Of a stretch of DNA of 64,000 nucleotides, positions 36,084 to 46,005 are shown piece after piece. Made by a program: the position numbers and the translations under genes. The stretch comes from Spirochaetaceae bacterium 4572_59 (GTDB lineage: Bacteria; Spirochaetota; Spirochaetia; DSM-2461). Under the pieces are notes generated by a model. That model searched no databases. It was not told the DNA's origin and saw only the letters and a program-made list of their open reading frames with translations. The stretch's first letter is position 1. Every line of letters starts with the position of its first letter. The DNA is taken from assembly GCA_002084805.1 (NCBI GenBank), contig NBMC01000009.1:23696-87695 (forward strand), in the 5' to 3' direction.

Positions 36084-37083
36084 TCTGCGTTCTTCCTTTA
36101 TAAAATACGAGTGAACCCTTTATTTCTTCTCTCAACATAAAAGATGCAAAATGAGCCGCATCATCTGTTCTTCCGCCGGAAAGACCATAAGATTCCTGCA
36201 TACTACGAAAAGGATCCGGAATATGAGGAAATATATCCTTCAAAGTATTGAGAACAGTTGCTCCCTGTTCGGCCAGTTTTACCGTTCCCTGGCATCCATT
36301 CCCATAAAGACCACTGGCGTGAACAAAAACTTCCCGTCCCTGATCCAGTCCATAATCAGCCGTATAAAGAGCGCCGGAACGCCTGGGAGCCTGGACAATA
36401 ACAATATGAGTACTCAAACCGCTTATCAGTCTGTTCCTTTTAGGAAAGTTGTAACGGGCCGGGGCTGTTCCGGGAAAAAACTCACTGATCAGTCCGCCAC
36501 CCTTTGTAATAATATCGGCAGCCATCGATCTGTGTGAAGAGGGATAGGGTCTATCACAGCCTGTCCCCAACACGGCCCAGGTCCTACCATGAAGAGCCAA
36601 CGCACCCTTATGAGCGGCACCGTCTATTCCCGCAGCCATACCCGAAACAAGGGGGATATCCCCACGTACGGCATCCATCCCCAGGGAAAAAGCGCTGCGG
36701 TCGGCCTCCAGTGAGGGTTTTCTTGTTCCCACAACAGAGAGAACCGGAACATTCTCGGGAGGAAGAGTCCCTTTCCAGAACAGGACAAGAGGTGGATCAT
36801 ATATCTCTTTCAGCAAGGGAGGATAGGATTGGGATCCATAGACAGCGAAATGGATTCCACTTGTTTCCATATTTTCCCTATCCCGTCGGGCTTTTTCCAG
36901 CATTTCTGCCATGTTGAAAGAACGGCAGCGCAGCCTTCGACCAAGAAACCACTCCGTTTCATAACGAGTCAGCTTAGTAAAGGAAGCTTCAGTTGGAAAT
37001 TCCTTCAGGAGCTTCAACTTTTCTTCCAGAGTCAGATAAGAGAGTCCATGCAAAGCAAAGAGAACGTGAATATTATCTACCAT
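36073..37083 (-). CDS. dprA: DNA-processing protein DprA (Smf)
   Basis: 336 residues. The Rossmann-like DprA domain (about 75-290) shows VLSVVGTRKPS, SGMAAGIDGAAHKGAL and FPKRNRLISGLSTHIVIVQA. DprA loads RecA on incoming single-stranded DNA. The C-terminal winged helix of longer homologues is short here. In Treponema and Bacillus, dprA is followed by topA before xerC/codV; topA is missing from this position. Overlaps the TPR gene by seven bases. Confidence 0.94.
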   Translation of the reverse strand: MVDNIHVLFALHGLSYLTLEEKLKLLKEFPTEASFTKLTRYETEWFLGRRLRCRSFNMAEMLEKARRDRENMETSGIHFAVYGSQSYPPLLKEIYDPPLVLFWKGTLPPENVPVLSVVGTRKPSLEADRSAFSLGMDAVRGDIPLVSGMAAGIDGAAHKGALALHGRTWAVLGTGCDRPYPSSHRSMAADIITKGGGLISEFFPGTAPARYNFPKRNRLISGLSTHIVIVQAPRRSGALYTADYGLDQGREVFVHASGLYGNGCQGTVKLAEQGATVLNTLKDIFPHIPDPFRSMQESYGLSGGRTDDAAHFASFMLREEIKGSLVFYKGRTQIDE

Positions 37084-37826
37084 TTTTTCTCCTTTATCCG
37101 CTGAATATAGACTCGTGCTTGTTCTTTTTCTTCTTCCGTAGAAGACAGGCTCAACACCTTATTGTAGTGGTCCATAGCCGATTCAAGCTTTCCCATATCT
37201 TCCAGCAGCTGAGCATACAACAGCTGACCTTTGCTGTCGCTACGCTCTATGGATACATACTTTTTCAGATATGGTTCCGCTTCAAAAGACCGTTTTAATT
37301 CATAGATATACAGGATTGCCAGGCTATAATAGGGAGTTGAGAATTTCGGTTCTACCGCAATAGCCCGCCGGTAATCTTGTTCGACCAGGTTCATTTCCGC
37401 CATACGAAGCTGAGGATCCTGCCTGGTCAAAGCCAGACGGGAGAGAGCGACAGCCCTGTAATAGTAGAGACGGCCGGATTCGGGAGAGAACTCCAGAGAG
37501 TGGCTGAAGCTCTCTTTGGCAGGTCCATACATTTTATAATCAAGAAACTTCAAGCCTAGGGTTTTATAGTAACGTCCCGTATTTCTACCGGCAGTAATGG
37601 CGTCATTCAGTTCATTTTCCCAACGATTAAGCTCTTTCCGGATTTCACGGATTTCGGCAGGTTCAACAGCTGGATCCGCATTACTTCCAGCTTCCAACTC
37701 ATAAACCCGCCCGGCCAGCTCGGTATTTCGATCACCCCGGCAGCCTGACAAGACCAGAGAAATAGCAATTAAAATCAGGATGCATGTGAGAATCTGTATA
37801 TGTACAAAAACTTTTTTCTCTTTCAT
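37077..37826 (-). CDS. TPR-repeat lipoprotein
   Basis: 249 residues. A basic/hydrophobic signal ends in the lipobox LVLSGC (Cys28), so the protein is probably lipid-anchored and periplasm- or surface-facing. The rest holds several tetratricopeptide-like helix pairs (AGRNTGRYYKTLGLKFLDYK, FSTPYYSLAILYIYELKRS, LLYAQLLEDMGKLESAMDHY). Such proteins act as scaffolds; the target is unknown. It lies between xerD and dprA. Confidence 0.85.
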   Translation of the reverse strand: MKEKKVFVHIQILTCILILIAISLVLSGCRGDRNTELAGRVYELEAGSNADPAVEPAEIREIRKELNRWENELNDAITAGRNTGRYYKTLGLKFLDYKMYGPAKESFSHSLEFSPESGRLYYYRAVALSRLALTRQDPQLRMAEMNLVEQDYRRAIAVEPKFSTPYYSLAILYIYELKRSFEAEPYLKKYVSIERSDSKGQLLYAQLLEDMGKLESAMDHYNKVLSLSSTEEEKEQARVYIQRIKEKKW

Positions 37827-37828
37827 AA

Positions 37829-38722
37829 CTACCCCCTGGGATGAAAATCTCCATGTGCTTTTTCCAGATCATCCCGATCAAGATGGGTATAGATCTGAGT
37901 TGTACTGATATCAGAATGTCCCAGCATCTCCTGAACACTTCTCAAATCTGCTCCGCCCTGAAGCAGATGGGTAGCAAAGGAGTGCCTCAGGGTATGAATC
38001 TTTCCTGAAACACCCGCACTGTCTGCGATGGTACGGAAGTTTTTCCACATCCCTTTGCGGGAAAGACCGTTCCCCCGATTATTCAAGAAGACCTTATTTG
38101 TCTGTACTCCAGGTTTCAGCATTCTCGGACGGATATCGCTCAGATAGAGACGAAGCCAGTATTCCGCCTCAGCTCCCAGCGGGACCCACCTCTCTTTGCT
38201 GCCCTTACCGAAGATCTGAACCATAGCCTCATCCAGATAGATATGGTTCATCTCCATGTCCACTGCTTCAGAAACTCTGAGTCCACAGGAATAGATCAGC
38301 TCAAAAAGCGTTCTATCCCTCTTTCCCAGTACAGAGTCCAAAGGGATGGCATCCAGAAATACTTCTACCTCATCAAGATTCATAACCTCGGGAAGAGATT
38401 GGGTAATGCGTGGCATATCGATCCCGTTGAGTGGATTATCCGTTCTCACAGCTGTGAGAAGCAGATATTCCATAAGGGAACGCAGGCTGCTGAAAATACG
38501 TGAAAGGGTCCGGGGACTGAGAGCCCTTTCTTTCTGTCGTTCATGAATAAGATAATCCTCTAGCATAAGCGTATCCAGAGTTTTCCAATTACGACCGGAT
38601 TCTAGTAGAAAGTTCTCCAGTTTCAATACTTCCCGCAGATAAGCCTCTACCGTATTGGGAGACATACGGAGCTCAACACGCAGGTAGCTATCATACTGAC
38701 GGGAGACTTTCATTTCAGTCAC
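37829..38722 (-). CDS. xerD: Tyrosine recombinase XerD
   Basis: 297 residues, GTG start with GAGGG seven bases upstream. Catalytic residues: Arg149 (SCGLRVSEA), Lys173 (GKGSKERWV), His243 and Arg246 (HTLRHSFA), His269 (LGHSDISTTQ) and Tyr278. The length and the THLLQGGADLRSVQEMLGHS block are XerD-like. It resolves chromosome dimers with XerC at dif during FtsK-driven segregation. It starts four bases after ftsZ, an apt neighbour, and both Xer partners lie within 4 kb. Confidence 0.92.
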   Translation of the reverse strand: MTEMKVSRQYDSYLRVELRMSPNTVEAYLREVLKLENFLLESGRNWKTLDTLMLEDYLIHERQKERALSPRTLSRIFSSLRSLMEYLLLTAVRTDNPLNGIDMPRITQSLPEVMNLDEVEVFLDAIPLDSVLGKRDRTLFELIYSCGLRVSEAVDMEMNHIYLDEAMVQIFGKGSKERWVPLGAEAEYWLRLYLSDIRPRMLKPGVQTNKVFLNNRGNGLSRKGMWKNFRTIADSAGVSGKIHTLRHSFATHLLQGGADLRSVQEMLGHSDISTTQIYTHLDRDDLEKAHGDFHPRG

Positions 38723-38725
38723 TGG

Positions 38726-39937
38726 TCAGCCCTCGTTTCTGCTGGAAATCTTTCTATTCCGCAGGTAGGTAGGAACATAAAGATCACTTTCAATGGCCCC
38801 TCCTCCCAAAAGACTCTGAAATGTATTTCCACCGCCGGATATTTCAGATTTCTTAGCATGACTATTGTTATCATCATAGAAACTTTTCCACTTATCGTAT
38901 GAGAGGATCTCATCACTATCTTTAGAAACAATAGGTTTTTCTGCTGCTTCTTCTGACTCGTTCTTATCATTATTTTTAGAATGAAAGCCTGTGGCTATAA
39001 CGGTAACTTTTATTTCATCATCCATTGTTTCATCAATGGTCGTACCGGGAATAACGGTCGCATCCGGATCGATATTCTCAGCTATGATCTCCATAACTTC
39101 CTTGTATTCGGAAAGAGCCAGATTATGACCGCCGGCTACATTAACCAGAAGTCCCATAGCGCCGTCTATGTTGGCATCTTCCAATAAAGGATTATTGATG
39201 GCACTTGTTGCCGCATCGATAGCTCTGTTTTCGCCACGACCGGTTCCAATCCCCATCAGGGCCTCACCCTGACCGTTCATAACCGCCTTGACATCTGCAA
39301 AATCAATATTGATATCTCCATGCTGAGTAATCAGGTCTGAAATGCCCTGAACACCCATACGCAGGACATCATCCGCCTTCAGAAAAGCTTCCCTGATAGG
39401 AGTATTCTTTTCAACAATTTTCATTAGGTTTTCATTGGGAATGGTAATCAGAGTATCAACTTCTTTATAGAGTTTTGCGATACCCTCTTCTGCCAGGGCC
39501 ATTTTCCGTTTCTGTTCGAAAGCGAAAGGTTTAGTGACAACCGCTACAGTCAAAGCCCCCAGTTCTTTGGCTATTTTTGCAATAACAGGGGCCGATCCGG
39601 TTCCAGTTCCTCCCCCCATACCAGCGGTGATAAAAACCATATCAGCGCCCTTGAGAATATTTTTCAGGGTTTCTTTATCCTCTTCGGCAGCCTGAGCTCC
39701 AATATCAGGATTTCCTCCGGCTCCCAGTCCACCGGTCAACTTTGTCCCGAGGGGCAGCTTTACCTTTGCATCTGATTTTTCCAGAGCCTGTAGATCCGTA
39801 TTGGTTGCAACAAACTCAACCCCTTGAACACCGCAGGATATCATACGATTTACCGCATTACTTCCGCCGCCTCCAGCGCCGATTACCTTTATAACAGTAT
39901 TGTTACCCAATTTTTCTTCTAATATCTCTAAATCCAT
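38726..39937 (-). CDS. ftsZ: Cell division GTPase FtsZ
   Basis: 403 residues. Nucleotide motif [13 protein letters not shown] near residues 20-32, tubulin signature GGGTGTG at 108-114, T7 loop [11 protein letters not shown], and a C-terminal peptide ([12 protein letters not shown]) that binds FtsA. The variable linker (about 325-375) is acidic. FtsZ forms the division ring. It follows ftsA by 31 bases. Confidence 0.98.
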   Translation of the reverse strand: MDLEILEEKLGNNTVIKVIGAGGGGSNAVNRMISCGVQGVEFVATNTDLQALEKSDAKVKLPLGTKLTGGLGAGGNPDIGAQAAEEDKETLKNILKGADMVFITAGMGGGTGTGSAPVIAKIAKELGALTVAVVTKPFAFEQKRKMALAEEGIAKLYKEVDTLITIPNENLMKIVEKNTPIREAFLKADDVLRMGVQGISDLITQHGDINIDFADVKAVMNGQGEALMGIGTGRGENRAIDAATSAINNPLLEDANIDGAMGLLVNVAGGHNLALSEYKEVMEIIAENIDPDATVIPGTTIDETMDDEIKVTVIATGFHSKNNDKNESEEAAEKPIVSKDSDEILSYDKWKSFYDDNNSHAKKSEISGGGNTFQSLLGGGAIESDLYVPTYLRNRKISSRNEG

Positions 39938-39968
39938 AAATCCCCTCCCAAGGATGCCCTCTATTTTT

Positions 39969-41207
39969 CTAAATAAAATTACTGAACCAGTCTTTCACAC
40001 TCTTCCACATGGATCTCACAGATCCGGTTCCAGCCGTATCTGTCTCGGCAGAAAAAGACATTTCTTCATTCTGAGCGGCAAGAACAAGTCCTACTGCTGT
40101 TGAATAGACCGGAGTCCGGCAGCTTGCAGGTAAATCTTTAATTCCTGAAGGAATACCTATACGGACAGGTCTATTAAAGATATCCGATGCCAGTTCCGCA
40201 GTACCCTGCAGCATGCCTCCCCCGCCGCTGATAACAATCCCGCCGCCCAGATGGTTTCGATACCCCTTCTGGTCAAGCTGTTTCCGTATAAGCAAAAAAA
40301 TCTCCGCCATTCTGGACTGAATGATCCTGCAAATCTCGATTTCCGGAAAATTACGGGGAGGTCGTCCCCCCAGTCCGGCAAGCAGAACCTCAGCTCTTGG
40401 ATCTACCAGAGGCTCCCAGCAGCATCCCTGATTCAGTTTAATTTTCTCTGACATATCAAGAGACTGTTCCATCACAATAGACATATCAGATGTGACCTGA
40501 TCTCCTCCCACAGGAAGAGAGCCGGTATAGTGGGGGGCTCCCTCATAATAGACAACAATGTCAGTTGTACCGCCGCCTATATCAAGAAACAGGGTTCCCA
40601 ATTCTTTCTCATCTTCTGTCAGAACGGATTCACCGCCCGCGAGGGCCTCCAGGGATATTTCATTAACTTTATACCCGCTCCGGTTAATACACTTTATGAT
40701 ATTCTGAGTAGCGGCAATGCTCCCTGTTATGATATGAACATCAGCTTCCAGCCGAACCCCAATCATATCAAGAGGATTACGAATCCCGACTTTATCATCA
40801 ACCATATAATTCTGAGGAATCACATGTAAGATCTCACGATCCATAGGAACTGCAATGGCCCTGGCCGCCTCAATCACCCTTTTAATATCCAAGGAAGTTA
40901 CCTCCCTTCCCCGACCGCTCACAGCAACAACACCACGAGAGTTCAATCCTTCTACATTACCGCCTGTTACTGAGGTATAAACATCGTGTACCGTTCGGCC
41001 AGCATCCTGTTCAGCCAGTTCAACGGCATAGGCAATAACCTTCTGTGCAGCTTCAATATTAACAACAACCCCTTTACGGAGTCCTTCAGATGGAACCATC
41101 CCCATTCCGGAGACCTGTAGCATCCCTTCATCATTATATTCAGCAATAACAGCACAGACAGTACTTGTACCGATATCCAGTCCGACAATCATATCATTAT
41201 CCGGCAC
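39969..41207 (-). CDS. ftsA: Cell division protein FtsA
   Basis: 412 residues, actin fold. Phosphate loops [17 protein letters not shown] and [15 protein letters not shown], the 1C domain near 85-165, and a C-terminal amphipathic membrane-targeting helix ([13 protein letters not shown]). It tethers FtsZ to the membrane and recruits later division proteins. It begins directly after the ftsQ stop. Confidence 0.97.
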   Translation of the reverse strand: MPDNDMIVGLDIGTSTVCAVIAEYNDEGMLQVSGMGMVPSEGLRKGVVVNIEAAQKVIAYAVELAEQDAGRTVHDVYTSVTGGNVEGLNSRGVVAVSGRGREVTSLDIKRVIEAARAIAVPMDREILHVIPQNYMVDDKVGIRNPLDMIGVRLEADVHIITGSIAATQNIIKCINRSGYKVNEISLEALAGGESVLTEDEKELGTLFLDIGGGTTDIVVYYEGAPHYTGSLPVGGDQVTSDMSIVMEQSLDMSEKIKLNQGCCWEPLVDPRAEVLLAGLGGRPPRNFPEIEICRIIQSRMAEIFLLIRKQLDQKGYRNHLGGGIVISGGGGMLQGTAELASDIFNRPVRIGIPSGIKDLPASCRTPVYSTAVGLVLAAQNEEMSFSAETDTAGTGSVRSMWKSVKDWFSNFI

Positions 41208-42014
41208 CTATACGTCCTCCCTCATCTTCAGAACTACCTGATCGGATCGAAAATCCGCATATTCAATATCTTTTAGTATCTGTTTGTTCTTCAAAACATC
41301 CATAACCAGTAAAATCTTTTTTAAAAGCATGTCATTCAGATCCGGAGTGGCCAGTACAGGAGTTGTGCAGGATGACAGAAACAGGGTCAGATAAAAGTTC
41401 TTATCACTTTTTTTATTAACTCTTATTTCCGATATCTGATTAAACAGTACAGGACTATCAGCCTGCAACTTTTCCATATTCTGAAAAAAAGGCTGCAGAA
41501 TCTCGGGAAGAGCCAGGCCCTCACTGACAGGACCAAAACGGATTCCCGATAGTATTGGTAGATCAAGACCGTCTTCTAATTTCCCTTTATGGATGATAAT
41601 ACCCTGATTATCAAATACGATAGGAACAATATGGCCATCCTCTTCCTGAAAAGAGAGACCCAGAGGACTTCTGCCATACAGAACGATCTTCAGAGTATTG
41701 GGAAACTGCTTTTGAATAAATGCCTTACGCACCAGCGGATAAGACTCATATTTTAGCTGTAATTCCTGCTCATTCAGGGTCAGATAGTTAGCCTGCCCGG
41801 TAATCCCACCCATTCCGAGTAGTGTTTCATCAGAAAAAGGCAGTGTACTCTCAAGCAGAACCTGTCCGATTTTCATACGGGGCATAATTAGCAAGTTTAA
41901 AACCAACTGAATTAGCAACACCGTAAGGAGTAAGGCAATTAACAAAAGAAGGATATTTCTAGTCCTGCGGTAGGCTGATCTTTTTTCAACAGGAACGGCG
42001 CTGTCCTTAGTCAT
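41208..42014 (-). CDS. ftsQ: Cell division protein FtsQ/DivIB
   Basis: 268 residues from the ATG at 42014, preceded by AGGAGATGG. A longer frame from 42044 lies inside ftsW and lacks a site of its own. A short basic cytoplasmic tail, one membrane helix (about 21-43), a POTRA domain (about 48-118: LESTLPFSDETLLGMGGITG, LVRKAFIQKQFPNTLKI) and the FtsQ beta domain. It links FtsA-side and wall-side division proteins. Overlaps ftsW by eight bases. Confidence 0.9.
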   Translation of the reverse strand: MTKDSAVPVEKRSAYRRTRNILLLLIALLLTVLLIQLVLNLLIMPRMKIGQVLLESTLPFSDETLLGMGGITGQANYLTLNEQELQLKYESYPLVRKAFIQKQFPNTLKIVLYGRSPLGLSFQEEDGHIVPIVFDNQGIIIHKGKLEDGLDLPILSGIRFGPVSEGLALPEILQPFFQNMEKLQADSPVLFNQISEIRVNKKSDKNFYLTLFLSSCTTPVLATPDLNDMLLKKILLVMDVLKNKQILKDIEYADFRSDQVVLKMREDV

Positions 42015-43149
42015 AACAAGCCATCTCCTTTTCCGTTTTAGCAAAACGAGAGAAGTTCAGAAGCAGACCGAAGATCCCCAGAGTCACAAAAGTTGATGTC
42101 CCTCCCGCGGAAAAGAGAGGAAGAGGAATTCCCGTCGCAGGAAGAGCCCCCGATACGACTGCCATATTAATAAGAACCTGAAAATATACGGCACTGGTCA
42201 AACCAAAAGCAGCCAGGCGGATATATTTGCACTCCCCTTTCATTGCAATAGAATATCCTTTCAGTGCAAAGACCAGATATAGGACAAGAATAAAAACAAT
42301 TCCCATAAAACCAGTTTCCTCACCTACAACAGCAAAAACAAAATCAGAATGAGCGGCAGGAAGACCTCCCAGTTTTATTTGACCACGTCCGATTCCCAAG
42401 CCCCAGAGCTTACCGTTCTGCAGAGCCATTTTGGCTTTGAGAAGCTGATAGCCAGCTCCGGAAGGATCAGAAAAAGGATGAAGCCAGGAATGAATCCTTT
42501 CTATTCTGTAGGGTTTTACCATTATCATAGGGACGGCACATGCCACGACCCCGAGGAAGCCACCTAGAAGATAACTACCTTTAAGTCCGGCAACAAACAA
42601 CATAATCAGAGACAGGGCAAAGATATAAATTGCCGAGGAGAAGTCATTCTGAAAATAAACAATTGTTGTCATTACTATCGCCACAATCAGGACAGGAAGA
42701 ACTGAATTAAAAAGGTCTTCCATATCATCTTTTTTCTTATCCAAGATATGAGCCATATAAAGGACCAGGGCCACCCGGACCAGCTCACTGGGCTGGAATG
42801 ACTGACCAGCTATTTCTATCCATCTGGCAGCACCCCCGGAATGACTTCCGACACTGGGAATATAGGTCAGTAGATTCAGAAAAACTGTGACAATTACAAA
42901 GGGAACAGTCCATTTCCGGATAAAAGCGATAGGCAGCCTGGAAAGAACAAAGCCGAAAAAGGAACCAAGGAAGATCCACAGAAGCTGCTTGTTTAAAAAA
43001 TAGAAAGGATTATTGGCTGCAATCCGCCCAAAATGATAGGAAGCAGAGAAAAGAGCACTCACCCCTGTCCCTGTCAGGAGAAACATAACTCCTTTCAGTC
43101 CTGAGTCACTCATATTCATAATGATTTTATCCGCTTCAAACCTTCTCAT
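42007..43149 (-). CDS. ftsW: Lipid II polymerase FtsW (SEDS family)
   Basis: 380 residues from the ATG at 43149; AGGAGAGA lies 13 bases upstream next to the mraY stop. The longer frame from 43269 overlaps mraY by 100 bases and adds a non-conserved leader. Ten membrane helices; motifs YFQNDFSSAIYIFALSLIML, the loop with YRIERIHSWLHPFSDPSGAG, and GLPAAHSDFVFAVVGEETGF, NMAVVSGALPATGIPLPLFS. It polymerises glycan at the septum with a class B PBP; no ftsI gene is in this cluster. Confidence 0.93.
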   Translation of the reverse strand: MRRFEADKIIMNMSDSGLKGVMFLLTGTGVSALFSASYHFGRIAANNPFYFLNKQLLWIFLGSFFGFVLSRLPIAFIRKWTVPFVIVTVFLNLLTYIPSVGSHSGGAARWIEIAGQSFQPSELVRVALVLYMAHILDKKKDDMEDLFNSVLPVLIVAIVMTTIVYFQNDFSSAIYIFALSLIMLFVAGLKGSYLLGGFLGVVACAVPMIMVKPYRIERIHSWLHPFSDPSGAGYQLLKAKMALQNGKLWGLGIGRGQIKLGGLPAAHSDFVFAVVGEETGFMGIVFILVLYLVFALKGYSIAMKGECKYIRLAAFGLTSAVYFQVLINMAVVSGALPATGIPLPLFSAGGTSTFVTLGIFGLLLNFSRFAKTEKEMACYD

Positions 43150-43168
43150 AAGACTAATGTATTCTCTC

Positions 43169-44248
43169 CTACTGAATCTTAAGAGTTGAAAGACCAAGGA
43201 TGGCAAACATTCCACCCAGGATCCAGAACCTTGTGACGACTTTACTTTCTGCCCAGCCGACAAGCTCAAAATGATGATGAAGAGGAGCCATTTTAAAAAC
43301 CCTCTTTCCTGTTCTTTTAAATGAGTAAACCTGTATCATAACGGAAGCTGTTTCAATAACAAAAACACCACCGATAACCAACAGGAGAATCTCTTTTTTG
43401 AGAATGAGAGATAAGAGAGCCAAAAATCCGCCCATGGAGAGACTTCCCGTATCACCCATCATAATTTCCGAAGGATGACAGTTGAACCACAGAAAGCCCA
43501 CACAGGCCCCAAGTAAAGCAAAACTGCTGATAGTCAGCTCTCCCGATCCCGTCAAATAGGGAATTTGCAGGTAATCGGCAAAACCAACATGACCTGACAG
43601 ATAGGAGATAACAGAAAAGGCAATCAATGCAAAAATCATCAACCCTGTAGCCAAGCCATCCAGTCCATCGGTCAGGTTTACCGCATTTGAAAAACCCACA
43701 AGATAGAAGATCCCGAAGGGAATATAGAAGATTCCCATATCAAGAACAGGATTCTTTAAAAAAGGAATATACAACAGAGTCGTATGATCATTTTTAGTGA
43801 GGTAAAGCACAGTCATAATAATGGCAGAGATCGCAAGCTGTCCTGAAAGTTTCAAACTAGAGCGCAGTCCTTCTGAGCTTTTACGGCTGATCTTCAGATA
43901 ATCATCCATAAATCCCAACCCGCCAAAGCCAATCAGAGCCAGAACCATCAGCCAGGTATAAAACTGCTTTATATCTTGCCATAAAAGGATAGAGATGGTT
44001 ACAGAAAGCACAATCAGGACACCACCCATGGTGGGGGTTCCGGCTTTTGATAGATGGCTTTGCGGGCCGTCGTTACGAACCTCCTGTCCCAGTTTCAGAC
44101 GGGTTAACATATCGATAACCCGGGGTCCGAACATAAAAGACAGCAGCAATGCTGTAACAGCAGCATAAGCAGCCCTGAAACTGATATACTTAAAAATATT
44201 AAAAAATGAGAAATACTTTACCAACGGGTAAAAAATTGCCTCTAACAT
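43169..44248 (-). CDS. mraY: Phospho-MurNAc-pentapeptide transferase MraY
   Basis: 359 residues, about ten membrane helices. Family signatures GTPTMGGVLIVLSV, the FMDDYLKISRKSSEGL active-site loop, NAVNLTDGLDGLATG and the MAPLHHHFELVGWAESKVVT motif. It makes lipid I by moving phospho-MurNAc-pentapeptide onto undecaprenyl phosphate. Ribosome site GGGAGGGG. A 96-base gap separates it from murF, the widest break in the division cluster; only an isolated TATAAT is visible in it. Confidence 0.97.
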   Translation of the reverse strand: MLEAIFYPLVKYFSFFNIFKYISFRAAYAAVTALLLSFMFGPRVIDMLTRLKLGQEVRNDGPQSHLSKAGTPTMGGVLIVLSVTISILLWQDIKQFYTWLMVLALIGFGGLGFMDDYLKISRKSSEGLRSSLKLSGQLAISAIIMTVLYLTKNDHTTLLYIPFLKNPVLDMGIFYIPFGIFYLVGFSNAVNLTDGLDGLATGLMIFALIAFSVISYLSGHVGFADYLQIPYLTGSGELTISSFALLGACVGFLWFNCHPSEIMMGDTGSLSMGGFLALLSLILKKEILLLVIGGVFVIETASVMIQVYSFKRTGKRVFKMAPLHHHFELVGWAESKVVTRFWILGGMFAILGLSTLKIQ

Positions 44249-44344
44249 GTCCCCTCCCGAACACAGTAATTTTAACTAAACAACCGCCCGACCGCTCAGA
44301 CGATATTATATATCTTTTTTTTCAGCCCCTTTGAAACTAATTCA

Positions 44345-45733
44345 CTAAGATCTGGTCAATTCCTGAGTGAGCCTCTCAAGTTCCATTCCGCGAGAGCCCT
44401 TCAACAGGACAAGGTCCCCTTCTTTCACATAGGATAGAACTCTAGATTTCAATTCCTGAAAATCCGAACAGTGCACAACATCCTCACGTTCTTCCAGAAC
44501 GGTATTTGCCGCCGCTTTCATCTCCGGACCAAACAGAAAAATCTGATCTGCCTTTGCCGACACAAGAGAAGATCCCAGAGCAGCATGAGCGGCCTCACTC
44601 TCTTCTCCCAATTCCAGCATATCGCCCAGTACAAGAATGCGTCGTCCCTTAGTCGGTAAAGAGACAGCCATTTTAACTGAAGCAAGTACGGAATCCGGGT
44701 TGGCATTATAGCAGTCCTGAATCACACTGACTTTCCCATTCAGGATCTCCGTTCTGCCAAAGACAGCCGTCATTTCGGATAGCCCTTTCTGAATGAACTC
44801 TGGGGGTACAGCAAGATACTGTGCTACAGAGATTGCTGCAAGAGCATTCTGTAGATTGTGACGTCCCGGAAGAGAAAGAGAGATGGTATAGTCGGTAAAC
44901 ACCAGCTCCTGACCTTCCAGACCGCGATCACGGACTTCCTGAAGCCCTTCTACAGATTTTTCTCCAAAGTATTTCAAGTTACCCTGTAAATGTTCCGTCA
45001 GAATAGAGCCAAAGCCTTCATTTTCATAAATGAATGCCGTACTGTCAGAGTCAAAAAACGAAAAGACTTTCCGCTTTTCTTCAGCGATTTTCCGTTGACT
45101 ACCCATAAAACCGATATGAGCCCGCCCGATATTGGTAACAATGGCTATTTCCGGCCTGGCAATCCGTGCTAGAACGTCCATCTCACCGATATGACTTATA
45201 CCCATCTCAAGGACGGCATAATCATAAACATTTTTCATACGAAGAACCGTTAAGGGCAAACCAATTTCAGAATTCAGGTTCCCGGGGTTCTTATAAGTCG
45301 GTTTATAACATCCCAGAATCGAAGCTATCATCTCTTTGCTCGTGGTTTTACCATTACTACCGGTTACACCTATTATTGTCATAGACGTAAAACGTTTCCG
45401 ATGATTTTCAGCCAGAAGCTGCATCTTCTTCAAGGTATCATCAACCGGAAAAAAGACCGCTCCGTATCGCTCAGACCAGTTATTGATGCTTTCTAAATGA
45501 CAGTCAGCCCAATCTCTATTCACAAGGACAGCACAGCTGCCCTGCTGCAAGGCAGATTCTATATGCAAATGACCGTCAGTCCGTTCCCCTTTCAAAGAAA
45601 CAAACAGAGTCCTGGCGACAACTTCCCGGGAATCTATACAGATCCCTGTAGGTTCGACAAACTGCTCCCGTTTACCGAAAATATATCCATCACTGAGAGC
45701 CACAAGCCTGGAAAACATGAAAGGATTCATCAT
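44345..45733 (-). CDS. murF: UDP-MurNAc-tripeptide:D-Ala-D-Ala ligase MurF
   Basis: 462 residues. ATP loop GVTGSNGKTT at 122-131, the central AVLEMGISHIGEMDVLARIA block, and QDCYNANPDSVLASVKMAVS in the third domain, typical of MurF rather than MurE or MurC. It completes the pentapeptide stem. The start overlaps the ftsL-like stop (AAATGATG). murE, murD, murG and murC are absent from the cluster. Confidence 0.95.
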   Translation of the reverse strand: MMNPFMFSRLVALSDGYIFGKREQFVEPTGICIDSREVVARTLFVSLKGERTDGHLHIESALQQGSCAVLVNRDWADCHLESINNWSERYGAVFFPVDDTLKKMQLLAENHRKRFTSMTIIGVTGSNGKTTSKEMIASILGCYKPTYKNPGNLNSEIGLPLTVLRMKNVYDYAVLEMGISHIGEMDVLARIARPEIAIVTNIGRAHIGFMGSQRKIAEEKRKVFSFFDSDSTAFIYENEGFGSILTEHLQGNLKYFGEKSVEGLQEVRDRGLEGQELVFTDYTISLSLPGRHNLQNALAAISVAQYLAVPPEFIQKGLSEMTAVFGRTEILNGKVSVIQDCYNANPDSVLASVKMAVSLPTKGRRILVLGDMLELGEESEAAHAALGSSLVSAKADQIFLFGPEMKAAANTVLEEREDVVHCSDFQELKSRVLSYVKEGDLVLLKGSRGMELERLTQELTRS

Positions 45734-46005
45734 TTACCGGGCCTCGTTATATGAATAACATCAGAACTGTCCACTTTTTTCAGATCCATACTCTCGTTAA
45801 CAAGGGCCCCCACCCTACTGGGAGAACTATATACTGCCAGAGCCGCAAGAGTTCTTTTATTCCTTTCCAATAGATCAATCTGCTGTTCCTGTAGCTGCAC
45901 AAGTTTTTCCTCAACCTGCTGAAAACGGTAGCTCTGCCAGACGTTCAGACAAAGGAGCACCGGAAATAAAAGGATAGCGGCATAGTACAGGACCTGTCTA
46001 AACAT
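45730..46005 (-). CDS. ftsL: FtsL-like division protein
   Basis: 91 residues from the ATG at 46005, just inside the rsmH stop. One membrane helix (about 5-23) then a leucine-heptad coiled coil (VEEKLVQLQEQQIDLLERNK) and a short tail. Size, topology and the slot between rsmH and murF match FtsL/DivIC, which joins FtsQ and FtsB. FtsL is weakly conserved, so the call is mainly from architecture and order. A longer frame from 46071 lies wholly within rsmH. Confidence 0.78.
   Translation of the reverse strand: MFRQVLYYAAILLFPVLLCLNVWQSYRFQQVEEKLVQLQEQQIDLLERNKRTLAALAVYSSPSRVGALVNESMDLKKVDSSDVIHITRPGK

Noticed and set aside
35151..38722. Two tyrosine recombinases as signs of a mobile element
   Set aside because: Both carry XerC/XerD features and lie in conserved housekeeping order; no att repeats or cargo genes are present.
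42007..43269. Longer FtsW start at 43269
   Set aside because: It adds 40 non-conserved residues inside mraY and has no ribosome site; the ATG at 43149 follows AGGAGAGA.
44305..44310. TATAAT in the murF-mraY gap as an internal promoter
   Set aside because: No -35 box at a usable distance; the upstream sequence is an A-run.
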